This document shows, one piece after another, positions 16,450 to 24,555 of a DNA stretch of 33,502 nucleotides (its first letter is position 1; the number at the start of each line of letters is the position of its first letter). The notes beneath the pieces were generated by a model that was not told where the DNA came from, did no database searches, and worked only from the letters and a program-made list of their open reading frames with translations. The stretch is from a bacterium (GTDB lineage Bacteria; Desulfobacterota; S145-22). Location of the stretch: assembly GCA_026986155.1 (NCBI GenBank), contig JALSPC010000126.1:1-33502 (forward strand), given 5' to 3'. Made by a program: the position numbers and the translations under genes.

Positions 16450-16491
16450 TTGCACTTTTCCACCATATTGGGTATAAAGAGTCAAAGTGCA
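16450..16491 (+). promoter_or_regulatory. ald promoter with flanking inverted repeat (candidate operator)
   Basis: TTGCAC (16450-16455), 17-bp spacer, TATAAA (16473-16478) form a plausible promoter. The 8-bp inverted repeat TGCACTTT (16451-16458) and AAAGTGCA (16484-16491) brackets it, with half-site centres 33 bp apart, about three helical turns. One half-site covers the -35 and the other the start point, which is the layout expected for an Lrp/AsnC-type regulator such as the one encoded downstream. Binding is inferred. Confidence 0.5.
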
Positions 16492-16527
16492 TATTTTGTC
16501 AATTTTATGCCCATAAAGGAGGATATT

Positions 16528-17634
16528 ATGCAAATAGGCGTCCCGAAAGAGATAAAATCCGCCGAAAAACGCGTTGCGGCTACCCCAGCCGGTGTTCGCG
16601 CCCTCGTGGCCCACGGGCATAAGGTCTTCGTGGAGAAAGACGCGGGTCTGGGATCGGGTTTCCGCAACGAGGAATACGCCCGGGCCGGGGCCATCATCCT
16701 GGAGAACGCCCAGGACGTCTGGGCGGAGGCCGAGATGATCATGAAGGTCAAGGAACCCATCGGGCCGGAACTGGAATGGATGCGCCCCGGGCAGGTCATC
16801 TTCACCTATCTCCACCTGGCCGCCAACCGGGAACTGACAGAGAAACTCCTCAAGAAGAAGGTTGTGGGTATCGCCTACGAAACCGTTCAGCTGGAAGACG
16901 GGTCGCTTCCCCTCCTCTCTCCCATGAGCGAGGTGGCGGGCAGGCTCTCCGTCCAGATGGGGGCCTACTGCCTCGAGGCCCAGAACGGCGGCATGGGCAT
17001 CCTCCTCTCCGGCATCTCCGGCGTCCGTCCCGCCCGGGTGACCGTCATCGGCGGCGGCGTGGTGGGCTATTCCGCCGCAGTCATCGCCGTGGGGATGGGC
17101 GCGCAGGTCTCCATCCTGGACAATAATCCCCTGCGCCTGCGCTACTTGGAGGACATCTCCGATTTCCGGATGGTTACCATCATGTCTAACCCCGCTAACA
17201 TCGAGGAGGAATGCGTCAACAGCCACCTGGTTATCGGCTCCGTCCTGATTCCCGGCGCGCGGGCTCCGAAACTGATTACCCGGGACATCGTGAAACAGAT
17301 GATGCCGGGTTCCGCCATCGTGGACGTGGCCATCGACCAGGGGGGATGCTGCGAAACTTCCCATCCCACGATCCATGAGGACCCCACCTTCATCGTGGAA
17401 GACGTGGTCCACTACTGCGTGGCCAACATGCCCGGCGCGGTGCCCCGCACCTCTACCATCGCTCTGACCAACGTGACCCTGGCCTACGGCCTGGAGATCG
17501 CCGACAACGGCTACGAGAAGGCCCTGGCGACAGACCCTGCCCTGAGGAAGGGCCTGAACGTGCTCAACGGCCAGGTCTGTTATCCCGCAGTAGCGGAGGC
17601 CTTTGACCTCCCTTGCGTGGACATCACCTTCTGA
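16528..17634 (+). CDS. ald: Alanine dehydrogenase
   Basis: NAD-dependent enzyme converting L-alanine to pyruvate, ammonia and NADH, or the reverse. The true start is ATG 16528, six bases after AAAGGAGG; the ORF track extends 26 codons too far upstream through the promoter. The 368-residue length matches the family (about 370). Substrate-site residues are present: K75 in MKVKEP and H96 in FTYLHLAA, at the classic positions. The Rossmann fold near 170-200 shows VIGGGVVGYSAA, and VAIDQGGC carries the catalytic Asp. Alanine racemase starts 9 bp downstream and an Lrp-type regulator follows, so D- and L-alanine can both be fed to pyruvate, or alanine made as a nitrogen or electron sink. Confidence 0.96.
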   Translation: MQIGVPKEIKSAEKRVAATPAGVRALVAHGHKVFVEKDAGLGSGFRNEEYARAGAIILENAQDVWAEAEMIMKVKEPIGPELEWMRPGQVIFTYLHLAANRELTEKLLKKKVVGIAYETVQLEDGSLPLLSPMSEVAGRLSVQMGAYCLEAQNGGMGILLSGISGVRPARVTVIGGGVVGYSAAVIAVGMGAQVSILDNNPLRLRYLEDISDFRMVTIMSNPANIEEECVNSHLVIGSVLIPGARAPKLITRDIVKQMMPGSAIVDVAIDQGGCCETSHPTIHEDPTFIVEDVVHYCVANMPGAVPRTSTIALTNVTLAYGLEIADNGYEKALATDPALRKGLNVLNGQVCYPAVAEAFDLPCVDITF

Positions 17635-17643
17635 CTCCCCGGA

Positions 17644-18813
17644 ATGCAGAGCATGAGACCCGCGTGGATCGAGATTGACTTAAACGCCCTGCGGCACAAC
17701 GTGGCCGCCTTTCGCCGCATCCTCTCTTCCGGCACCCGGATGATGTGCATTATCAAGGCCAACGCCTACGGGCATGGTGCCGTTCCGGTCGCCAGGGTCT
17801 TGCGGCGGGAGGGGATCACCCACTTCGGGGTCGCCCTCCTGGAAGAGGGCCTGGAACTCCGTGAAAGCGGTATCCCCGAGCCCATTCTCCTGCTGGGATA
17901 CACCCCCGAGGAAGACTACGGCCTCGCCATTGAGCACGGGCTGACCCTCACCATCTATACGGAGGCGCAGGCGATCGCCCTGAACCGCGCGGCACAGAGG
18001 GCGGGGAAAAAGGCGCGCGTCCATGTCAAGATCGACACGGGCATGGGGCGAATCGGCTTCCCACCCACGGAGGCCACGCTCCGAATCATTTCCCGCATGT
18101 CTAAACTTCCTCATCTCGCCCTAGAGGGCATCTTCAGCCACCAGGCCTGGGCGGACAACCCCGACGAGACCTTCGCGCGTTCGCAACACGCACGTTTTCA
18201 AAGCTTTCTCGACACACTCGCCAGACGTGGTATCCGTTTCCGCGTGGTTCACCTGGCCAACAGCGCGGCCACCATCAACTTCCCGGAGATGCACTACGAC
18301 CTGGTTCGCGTCGGCATCTCCCTCTACGGCCTCTACCCGGACCCCGTCATGGCGGAAAACCCGAAAATCGGTCTGAGGCCCCTCATGTCGGTCAGGGCGC
18401 GGCTTTCCTACGTGAAGGAGGTGCCGGAAGGCACCCCCCTCAGCTACGGGTGCACCTTCACCACGCCCCGGCCCTCCGTAATCGGGACCGTCCCCATGGG
18501 CTACGCCGACGGGATCCCCCGCCTTTTGTCCAACCGCGGGGAGGTTCTCGTGCACGGCCGGCGCTGTCCCATCGTGGGGCGGGTCTGCATGGACCAGTTC
18601 ATGGTGGATCTGACCGACTTGCCCGAAAGCCCCGTCATGGGAGACGAATTAATCTTCCTGGGCAGGCAGGGAGAGGAAGAAATCACCGCCGATGACATTG
18701 CCGAAAAGGCGGAGACCATCAACTACGAGATCGTCACGCGCATGTCCACCCGCCTGCCGAGGGTCTACCTGGACGGGAAAGCCTCACCGACGGCGATACC
18801 GGGATCCGCGTGA
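17644..18813 (+). CDS. alr: Alanine racemase
   Basis: PLP enzyme interconverting L- and D-alanine. The 389-residue protein has the N-terminal barrel with the PLP lysine K38 in IKANAYGHG, the KIDTGMGRIGF segment, the VRVGISLYGLYP phosphate-binding stretch, and the C-terminal beta domain with the catalytic Tyr in LSYGCTF and GRVCMDQFMVDLT. Starts at 17644 or 17653 are both possible, and neither has a good ribosome site; the gene lies 9 bp from ald and may rely on coupling. Pairing with ald suggests D-alanine catabolism, though supply of D-alanine for peptidoglycan is the default role. Nothing essential is missing. Confidence 0.96.
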   Translation: MQSMRPAWIEIDLNALRHNVAAFRRILSSGTRMMCIIKANAYGHGAVPVARVLRREGITHFGVALLEEGLELRESGIPEPILLLGYTPEEDYGLAIEHGLTLTIYTEAQAIALNRAAQRAGKKARVHVKIDTGMGRIGFPPTEATLRIISRMSKLPHLALEGIFSHQAWADNPDETFARSQHARFQSFLDTLARRGIRFRVVHLANSAATINFPEMHYDLVRVGISLYGLYPDPVMAENPKIGLRPLMSVRARLSYVKEVPEGTPLSYGCTFTTPRPSVIGTVPMGYADGIPRLLSNRGEVLVHGRRCPIVGRVCMDQFMVDLTDLPESPVMGDELIFLGRQGEEEITADDIAEKAETINYEIVTRMSTRLPRVYLDGKASPTAIPGSA

Positions 18814-18818
18814 ACGTA

Positions 18819-18847
18819 TTGACAGGAACCGTAAAGTCTCATAGTTT
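18819..18847 (+). promoter_or_regulatory. Possible promoter of the Lrp-type regulator
   Basis: A perfect TTGACA lies six bases after the alr stop. The -10 is poor (CATAGT at 15 bp or TAGTTT at 17 bp spacing), so this may be a regulated or fortuitous site. Confidence 0.3.
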
Positions 18848-18875
18848 TGGATAAATATCTCAAGGAGTCTCAACC

Positions 18876-19319
18876 GTGAAGATGGATGACACAAACCTCG
18901 CCATCATTCGCCACCTGCGGGACGGACGGAAGTCGTTCCGGCAGATTGCCAAGGCCCTCGGGGTCTCGGAAAACACGGTGCGCGGCCGCGTCAATCACCT
19001 CATCGCCGAGGGGGTCCTGGATATCACGGGACTCGTCAACCCGGAGGCGATCCCCGATCACCGGACGGCCATCATCGGCGTGAAACTGAGCACCATGAAC
19101 CTCATCAGCAAGGCGGAGGAATTCAGCAAGCTGAAGGGGGTGATCTCCGCTTGCGTGGTCACGGGGCGGTTCGACATCATCGTCACCGTCTTGTTCAACG
19201 AGGAATTTCGCCTCCTCGACTTCATCTCGGAAGAGGTTTCGAAGATCACGGAGGTCCAGTCGGTGGAGACCTTCGTGGTCTACAAGGGTTACAACCACAT
19301 GGTCCCTTACCTTCTGTAA
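18876..19319 (+). CDS. Lrp/AsnC-family transcriptional regulator
   Basis: 147 residues: an N-terminal winged helix-turn-helix (about 5-60; DGRKSFRQIAKALGVSENTVRGRV) and a C-terminal RAM/ACT-like ligand domain (about 68-140; VISACVVTGRFDIIVTVL with the Gly-Asp effector turn). Such proteins bind amino acids and form dimers to octamers. The GTG start at 18876 is chosen because AAGGAG lies 8 bp upstream; ATG 18882 is the alternative. Being downstream of ald-alr, it most likely senses alanine or a related amino acid and controls this module, possibly through the inverted repeat at the ald promoter; it may also act on the convergent liv operon. The target is inference. Confidence 0.9.
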   Translation: MKMDDTNLAIIRHLRDGRKSFRQIAKALGVSENTVRGRVNHLIAEGVLDITGLVNPEAIPDHRTAIIGVKLSTMNLISKAEEFSKLKGVISACVVTGRFDIIVTVLFNEEFRLLDFISEEVSKITEVQSVETFVVYKGYNHMVPYLL

Positions 19320-19348
19320 TGGAAAGAATATAAGGTTATTTACTTTTC

Positions 19349-19368
19349 AAAAACGGCGGACCCGCGCC
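19349..19368 (-). terminator. Weak terminator-like hairpin after livF
   Basis: On the minus strand, GGCG-CGGGTC-CGCC is followed by GTTTTTG immediately after the livF stop. The stem is only 4 bp, so confidence is low. Confidence 0.3.
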
Positions 19369-19369
19369 C

Positions 19370-20083
19370 TCATCCCCCCAGGTAGGCCTTTTTGACCTCC
19401 GGGTCATTGAGGAGGTCCTTCGATTTCCCTTGGATGACCAGGTTTCCCGTCTCGAGAACGTAACCCCTCTGCGCAAACTTCAGGGCCAGGCGGGCGTTCT
19501 GCTCCACGAGGAGGATGGTGGTTCCCTCCCGGCTGATCTCGGCCAGGGAATCAAACATGCTCAACATCAGCTTCGGCGCCAGCCCCATGGAGGGTTCGTC
19601 CAGGAGCATGACCTTCTTGGCGCTCATGTAGGCGCGCGCCACGGCCAGCATCTGCTGCTCGCCGCCGCTCAAGGTTCCAGCCTCCTGGTTCTTGCGTTCC
19701 TCCAGGCGCGGGAAGATGGAGAACATGCGTTTCATGTCCTTTTTTATCTGGTCGGTATCCTTCCGGGCGAAGGTGGCGAGCTTGAGGTTTTCCATGACGG
19801 TGAGGTTTCCGAAGAGCCGCCGACCCTCGGGGACGTGAGAAATCCCCAGTTCGCTGACCACCTTTTCGGGCTTGTATTTGAGCATATCCTTGCCCATGAA
19901 GGTCATCTGGGTTCCCTCTTCCACCTCCACCATCCGGGAAATGGCGCGGAGGGTGGTGCTCTTCCCCGCCCCGTTGGCCCCGATGATGCAGACGATTTCC
20001 CCCTCATCCACCTGGAAGTCTATGCCGTGGAGGGCCTTGATATTCCCGTATGAAACCCGAAGATTCTTCACCTCCAGCAGCAT
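19370..20083 (-). CDS. livF: Branched-chain amino acid ABC transporter ATPase LivF
   Basis: 237-residue cytoplasmic ATPase. Walker A GANGAGKST is at about residues 34-42, the signature LSGGEQQML near 140, and Walker B VMLLDEPSMGLAP near 160, followed by the switch His replaced by LLVEQN as is typical of LivF. Start and stop overlap with livG (TAATG), with GGAGG upstream. Last gene of the livKHMGF operon; pairs with LivG to power import. Confidence 0.94.
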   Translation of the reverse strand: MLLEVKNLRVSYGNIKALHGIDFQVDEGEIVCIIGANGAGKSTTLRAISRMVEVEEGTQMTFMGKDMLKYKPEKVVSELGISHVPEGRRLFGNLTVMENLKLATFARKDTDQIKKDMKRMFSIFPRLEERKNQEAGTLSGGEQQMLAVARAYMSAKKVMLLDEPSMGLAPKLMLSMFDSLAEISREGTTILLVEQNARLALKFAQRGYVLETGNLVIQGKSKDLLNDPEVKKAYLGG

Positions 20084-20853
20084 TATTCCACCTCCTCCTT
20101 TCCAAGGTAGGCCTCGATGACCTTTGGGTTTCGCTGAATCTGCTCCGGGGTTCCTTCCGCGATGACCTCCCCGAAATTCAGGGTCTGGATCTGCTCGCAG
20201 AGTTCCATGACCACTTTCATCCGGTGCTCAATGAGGAAAATGGCCGGGCCGAATTCCTTGTGGATGGTCCGGAAGACCTCCATCATCCCCACCAGCTCCT
20301 CCGGGGTCATCCCCACGGTCGGTTCGTCCAGAAAGAGGATCTTCGGCTTGACGGCCAGCGCCCTGGCCATCTCCACCTTCCGCTGGACCCCGTAGGGAAG
20401 ATTAAGGACGTTCTGGTCGGCGAACTGGGCCACGCCCAGCAGCTCCAGGAGCTCCATGGAATGTTCCTCGATCTCCCCCTCCTCCCGGTAGCGTTTCGCC
20501 GTGCCGAAGAAGGCACCGACCAACCCATAGGTCAGTTTCGAATAGTGGGCCATCTTGACGTGTTCCAGCACCGTCATGTGCCGCCAGAGCCTCATGTTCT
20601 GGAAGGTGCGCCCCAGGCCCCGGGAGGCGATCTCGTGGGGCTGGAGCCCAACGATGCTCTTGCCCTCCAGGAGGATCTCCCCTTCCGTCGGAGTGTAAAC
20701 GCCCGTAATGAGGTTGAAGATGGTCGTTTTTCCCGCCCCGTTCGGCCCGATCAATCCATGAATCTCCCCCGGCTCTATAACCAGGTTGTAGTTGTGGACC
20801 GCCCGCAAACCGGAGAAAAAATGGGTCATGTTCTTAACCTGAAGCAACGGCAT
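20083..20853 (-). CDS. livG: Branched-chain amino acid ABC transporter ATPase LivG
   Basis: 256-residue ATPase with Walker A GPNGAGKTT (about 37-45), the LivG-type relaxed signature LPYGVQRKVEMARAL (about 155-170), Walker B ILFLDEPTVGM, and the LIEHRM switch-region His. Compared with usual LivG, the text after Walker B reads TVGMTPEE rather than AAGMNP. It lies 4 bp after livM and overlaps livF by one base, indicating tight co-translation. Confidence 0.94.
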   Translation of the reverse strand: MPLLQVKNMTHFFSGLRAVHNYNLVIEPGEIHGLIGPNGAGKTTIFNLITGVYTPTEGEILLEGKSIVGLQPHEIASRGLGRTFQNMRLWRHMTVLEHVKMAHYSKLTYGLVGAFFGTAKRYREEGEIEEHSMELLELLGVAQFADQNVLNLPYGVQRKVEMARALAVKPKILFLDEPTVGMTPEELVGMMEVFRTIHKEFGPAIFLIEHRMKVVMELCEQIQTLNFGEVIAEGTPEQIQRNPKVIEAYLGKEEVE

Positions 20854-20857
20854 CGTC

Positions 20858-22153
20858 TTACACCCTTTCCTTCATTTTCAGTTTCGGCTTCAAGATCTCC
20901 CGTATGTCGAAGTGCTTGAAGGCAATCAGTCCCGTCGGGCGGAAGATCATGACAAGAATGAGCAGGACCGGGATGATAATCCACTTAAAGATCTCCAGGG
21001 GCCGCAACATCTCGCTCAAGAGATTGAATCCCACAGCCCCGACAATGGAGCCAATCACGGAATTCAACCCTCCGAAATAGACCATAGCCAGGACTTCCGC
21101 CAGTTTTTTCAGGCCGAAGGTCCCGGGATTCACGTAGCGCAGGACGTGGGCGAACAAGCCGCCGGCGATTCCCGCCCAGAAGGCACCGAACATAAAGGCG
21201 ATCATCTTGGTCTTTCGAGTGTTGACCGTCATGGCCTCCGCCGCGGCCTCTTCATCCCTGACCGCGTTCAACGCCTTTCCCATGGTGGATTCGACAAAAT
21301 TATTGATGGTCCAGACACACAGGACCGCCCAGATAAAGACGGCCGGCAGGGTCGCCCAGTCCGGCTGCCCTCCCAGACCGCGGGGACCGCCGAAGACTTC
21401 CAGGTTCTCAAATCCGCTCTTGACGATGAACATGAAGGCGAGGGAGATAATCGCCAGGTAATCGCCCCGGGTACGAAACGAGGGGATCGCCACGACAAGG
21501 GCCCCGATTGCGGCAATGGCACCCCCAAGAATTAATCCAAGGGGGAAAACAATCTGGCCCATCCACGAGGGAATGGTTGAAATGAGGGCGTGCCCGAGGA
21601 TGCGGTCGTTCATGAAGAGCCCCACCGTGAAGATGGAGGCCGTGTAGGCCCCCAAGGCCATGAATCCCGGGTGGGAACAGGAGAATTCCCCCATGTAGCC
21701 ATTGATGACATTGAGGCTCAGGGTCAGCATGATGGCAATCAGGGACAGCTTGAGGAGCAACAGCCGATAGTCGCTCATGTCGGCCCAGAGGTCGAGGATA
21801 TAGTAAAGCAAAATCAGGTGGAGAATCGCGGACATCCAGAGGGGTAGCTTCTCGAGGAGAACCGCCAGCCAGTTCATCGCCTTTGAGGTGATCCTCGCGA
21901 TGATGGTCACCGGCAGAACGTAGATCATAAAGACGTAGGCGAACGCCCCGGGAATCGCCGCCGGTTTCTTCAACATAATGACCACGCCAAACAACACCGG
22001 GATCCGGTCAAGGCCCAGCATGTCCGCGAGGGATTCTCCAAAATAATACTCGATGATGACCGCCACGAAGGCGCCCAGCAACCACCCAAGGGCGGGGATA
22101 CCGGAAAACCATTTCCGGATCGTCGAAAACCGCTTGCCGTTCCTTTCTTTCAT
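20858..22153 (-). CDS. livM: Branched-chain amino acid ABC transporter permease LivM
   Basis: Inner-membrane permease. The ATG at 22153 is preferred because GAGG lies 7 bp upstream, while the ORF track's ATG at 22159 is only 1 bp from it. About 431 residues, longer than many LivM proteins (about 300-350), because of an N-terminal extension with three or so extra hydrophobic segments before the family core, which starts near LSLNVINGYMGEFSCSHPGFMALGAY. The cytoplasmic EAA-like loop (KALNAVRDEEAAAEAMTVN) that meets the ATPases is present. It shares the operon with livH 68 bp upstream. Confidence 0.92.
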   Translation of the reverse strand: MKERNGKRFSTIRKWFSGIPALGWLLGAFVAVIIEYYFGESLADMLGLDRIPVLFGVVIMLKKPAAIPGAFAYVFMIYVLPVTIIARITSKAMNWLAVLLEKLPLWMSAILHLILLYYILDLWADMSDYRLLLLKLSLIAIMLTLSLNVINGYMGEFSCSHPGFMALGAYTASIFTVGLFMNDRILGHALISTIPSWMGQIVFPLGLILGGAIAAIGALVVAIPSFRTRGDYLAIISLAFMFIVKSGFENLEVFGGPRGLGGQPDWATLPAVFIWAVLCVWTINNFVESTMGKALNAVRDEEAAAEAMTVNTRKTKMIAFMFGAFWAGIAGGLFAHVLRYVNPGTFGLKKLAEVLAMVYFGGLNSVIGSIVGAVGFNLLSEMLRPLEIFKWIIIPVLLILVMIFRPTGLIAFKHFDIREILKPKLKMKERV

Positions 22154-22227
22154 TCCCATTCCTCGTTTCTCAATTTTTTCGGCTTGCTACTTCCATGCGC
22201 ATGATCGCGGGACATGTCTTTACCCCA

Positions 22228-23151
22228 CTACAGCCGTAATTTGGCGCTGTAGGGTTTTCCGAAAAATCCATACGGCCTGAACGTCAGGATGACGAGGACG
22301 ATGGAAAAGGCGATAAGATCCCGCAGGGTCGAGGGAAAGATCATGGTCACGAAGATCTCAATGAATCCCAGCAGGAATCCCGCCAGGGCCGCCCCCATGA
22401 TGGACCCGCGCCCCCCGAGGATCGCGGCGACGAACGCCTTCCATCCGATGAGGATCCCCATGTAGGGATCCAGGACGGGATACGCGATGCCGTAGAGAAC
22501 GCCTCCAGCCGCGGCCAGGGCTGAACCGATGGCAAAGGTCAGCGGCGCGATGACATCGATGGAAACCCCCATCAAGGGCACCACCACGAAGTCGTACGAC
22601 ATGGCCCGCATGGCCATGCCCCACTTGGTCTTGCGGACGAACTGGTCCAGGGCCAGCATCAACCCGAGAGAGACGAGGACCACCAGGATCTTCTTGTTGG
22701 TCACGAAGACCCCACCCATCTCGTAGGTTTTCGTCATGATGAGGGAAGGGAAGCCCAGGCGCCGGGCACCCAGAAGGGCCAGGTTTCCCGTTTCGAGGAT
22801 GATGCCGATCATGAGTCCGGTAATCGCCGCCGAGGCCCTCGGCGCGTTTCTCAAGGGCCGATACCCGATCCGCTCCACGAGGATGCCGAGGAAAGAAGTG
22901 AGGAACATGGATATGATGATGGTCAAAACCAGGATCAGCCAGTGCGGCAGGGAAAAGAACCCGGAGGTGACCAGGTAGAGCAATCCGGTGGCCACGCCGA
23001 ACCCTATGTAGGATCCGGCCATAAAGATATCGCCATGGGCGAAGTTGAAGAGCATCAGGATACTGTAAACCATGGCGTATCCAAGGGCGATGAGGGCGTA
23101 AAAACTGCCCCATTGCAGGGCGTTGATTACATTCTGGAAAAAGTATGTCAT
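22228..23151 (-). CDS. livH: Branched-chain amino acid ABC transporter permease LivH
   Basis: 307-residue permease with about eight membrane helices. The N-terminus NALQWGSFYALIALGYAMVY and LFNFAHGDIFMAGSY are characteristic of LivH, as is the loop containing GMAMRAMSYD (where many have GRACRA) that docks the ATPases. GAGGAG lies 8 bp before the ATG. It follows livK with a 116-bp gap that contains a strong hairpin, so permease levels may be lower than those of the binding protein. Confidence 0.93.
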   Translation of the reverse strand: MTYFFQNVINALQWGSFYALIALGYAMVYSILMLFNFAHGDIFMAGSYIGFGVATGLLYLVTSGFFSLPHWLILVLTIIISMFLTSFLGILVERIGYRPLRNAPRASAAITGLMIGIILETGNLALLGARRLGFPSLIMTKTYEMGGVFVTNKKILVVLVSLGLMLALDQFVRKTKWGMAMRAMSYDFVVVPLMGVSIDVIAPLTFAIGSALAAAGGVLYGIAYPVLDPYMGILIGWKAFVAAILGGRGSIMGAALAGFLLGFIEIFVTMIFPSTLRDLIAFSIVLVILTFRPYGFFGKPYSAKLRL

Positions 23152-23227
23152 TGCTTCCGCTCCTCGTTCACTACGATCAAAAACCCGCTTTTATTTAGTT
23201 TGATGACGTAAAAAAGCCAGGGAAATC

Positions 23228-23254
23228 TCTCCCCGGGGTCGCCCCCCGGGGAGA
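23228..23254 (-). terminator. Strong intercistronic hairpin between livK and livH
   Basis: Perfect 11-bp GC-rich stem TCTCCCCGGGG / CCCCGGGGAGA with a 5-nt loop, 13 bp after the livK stop. On the minus strand a T6 run follows only after about 14 bases, so it may be a partial terminator or a 3'-end stabiliser of the livK message rather than a full stop. Confidence 0.65.
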
Positions 23255-23267
23255 AACAGGCACAACC

Positions 23268-24449
23268 TTACGGGCAAACAGACTTATAGAACCTGTATTC
23301 GCCCTTGTCGCTGATCTTGACAATGACGGCGCACTTGATGGGGTCGCCCTCCTCCGTGAAGGTCATCTTCCCGGTGATTCCCTGGAAGTTCTTGATCTTG
23401 GCCATGGCGTCACGAACGGCCTTGCGGTCGACCTTGATCTTTCCGGTCAGTTTCCCACAGGACTCGATGGCCTTCTGGATGATGTGGAGCGAATCCCAGG
23501 TCAGGGCCGCCACGTCATCCGGCACGTAGCCGTATTTCGCCTTGTAGCGGTCAATGAAGGCCTTGGTGGCACCCTTGGCGCCCGCCGCGGCATAGTGCGT
23601 GCAGAAGAAGCAGCCGTAGCAGTCCTTCCCGCAAAGCTTGACAGTCTCGGGAGATCCCCAGCTGTCGCTACCCACGATGGGTTTCTTCCAGCCAAGGGCG
23701 TGGGCCTGCTGGACAATCAAAGGAACCTCGTTATAATACTGGGGTAAAAAGAGGAACTGCGCGCCCGACTTGATGATCTTGGACAGCTGGGAGCTGAAGT
23801 CCGTGTCCTTCGTGGTGAAGCTCTCGTAGGCCACGACGGAACCGGCACCATGGAGCTTTTCCCAGGCCTTCTTGAAGAACTCGGCCAGGCCCTTGGGATA
23901 ATCACTGGCCACGTCGTAGAGCACCGCCGCCTTCTTGAACCCGAACTCCTGAGTCACGAAGTTCGCCATCACGGGTCCCTGGAAAGAGTCGAGGAAACAC
24001 CCGCGGAAGACGTAGGGACGATCCTTTGTCGTGGCGGGATTGGTGGACCACGGGCTGATCATGGGGCACTTATAGTTGTTGCAGACTTCCCCGGCGGGAA
24101 CGGCCTGCTTGGAAGACTGGGGTCCCACGATGGCCAGGACACCGTCTTCGGTAATCAGCTTGGTGGCCACAGAGACAGCGGAATCCGCCTTGGACTCGTT
24201 GTCCTCGATGACCAGCTTCACCTTGTAGGTCTTGCCTCCTACCTTGAGCCCGCCGGCCTTGTTGAGGTCTTCCAGCCACATCTGCCCCGCGTATTTGCTA
24301 CTTTCGCCGACCTTGGGGATGTCGCCCGTCAGGGGGATATTCATCCCGATGAAGATGGTTTTCGCCTGGACGGCGGGGGCATGGGTAAACCCGATCCCAA
24401 CCATCAGCAGGGCCAGCACAAACGTTACAGCCAAAAATCCCTTCTTCAT
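23268..24449 (-). CDS. livK: Branched-chain-type amino acid ABC transporter substrate-binding protein, Cys-rich
   Basis: 393-residue periplasmic protein. The first 29 residues are a signal peptide (charged MKKG, hydrophobic core, cleavage at about VQA-K). The rest fits the periplasmic-binding (PBP6/Leu-Ile-Val) family: IFIGMNIPLTGDIPKVGES, AIVGPQSSKQAVP, YDVASDYPKG, and VGSDSWGSPETV. Ten Cys are present in the mature protein, including the group LCGKDCYGCFFC near residues 275-286 where other LivK proteins rarely have Cys; these could make disulfides or bind metal. An excellent ribosome site (AAAGGAGGG) precedes the start. First gene of the importer operon. The ligand could be a branched-chain or other amino acid or another small acid; it cannot be told from sequence. 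Confidence 0.9.
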   Translation of the reverse strand: MKKGFLAVTFVLALLMVGIGFTHAPAVQAKTIFIGMNIPLTGDIPKVGESSKYAGQMWLEDLNKAGGLKVGGKTYKVKLVIEDNESKADSAVSVATKLITEDGVLAIVGPQSSKQAVPAGEVCNNYKCPMISPWSTNPATTKDRPYVFRGCFLDSFQGPVMANFVTQEFGFKKAAVLYDVASDYPKGLAEFFKKAWEKLHGAGSVVAYESFTTKDTDFSSQLSKIIKSGAQFLFLPQYYNEVPLIVQQAHALGWKKPIVGSDSWGSPETVKLCGKDCYGCFFCTHYAAAGAKGATKAFIDRYKAKYGYVPDDVAALTWDSLHIIQKAIESCGKLTGKIKVDRKAVRDAMAKIKNFQGITGKMTFTEEGDPIKCAVIVKISDKGEYRFYKSVCP

Positions 24450-24487
24450 AAAAACCCTCCTTTAAAAAAGTTTTTGATTAGGCAGAA

Positions 24488-24517
24488 AACATATCCTTAT
24501 CCAAGCCCACTTGTCAA
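24488..24517 (-). promoter_or_regulatory. Promoter of the liv operon within an inverted repeat
   Basis: On the minus strand TTGACA (24512-24517), 18-bp spacer, TATGTT (4/6). The -35 lies in the dyad ACTTG-A-CAAGT flanked by CCCA and GGG, so a regulator could bind here. Confidence 0.5.
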
Positions 24518-24555
24518 GTTGGGTTTCTCCATCCAAAATCCCGCGGTCAAGGGTG

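Noticed and set aside
16450-16527. 26-residue N-terminal extension of ald
   Set aside because: It covers the promoter and inverted repeat; the strong AAAGGAGG site and family alignment place the start at 16528.
20050-20919. 289-aa plus-strand ORF opposite livG
   Set aside because: Antisense shadow of livG with His/Leu/Gln-rich composition and no motif.
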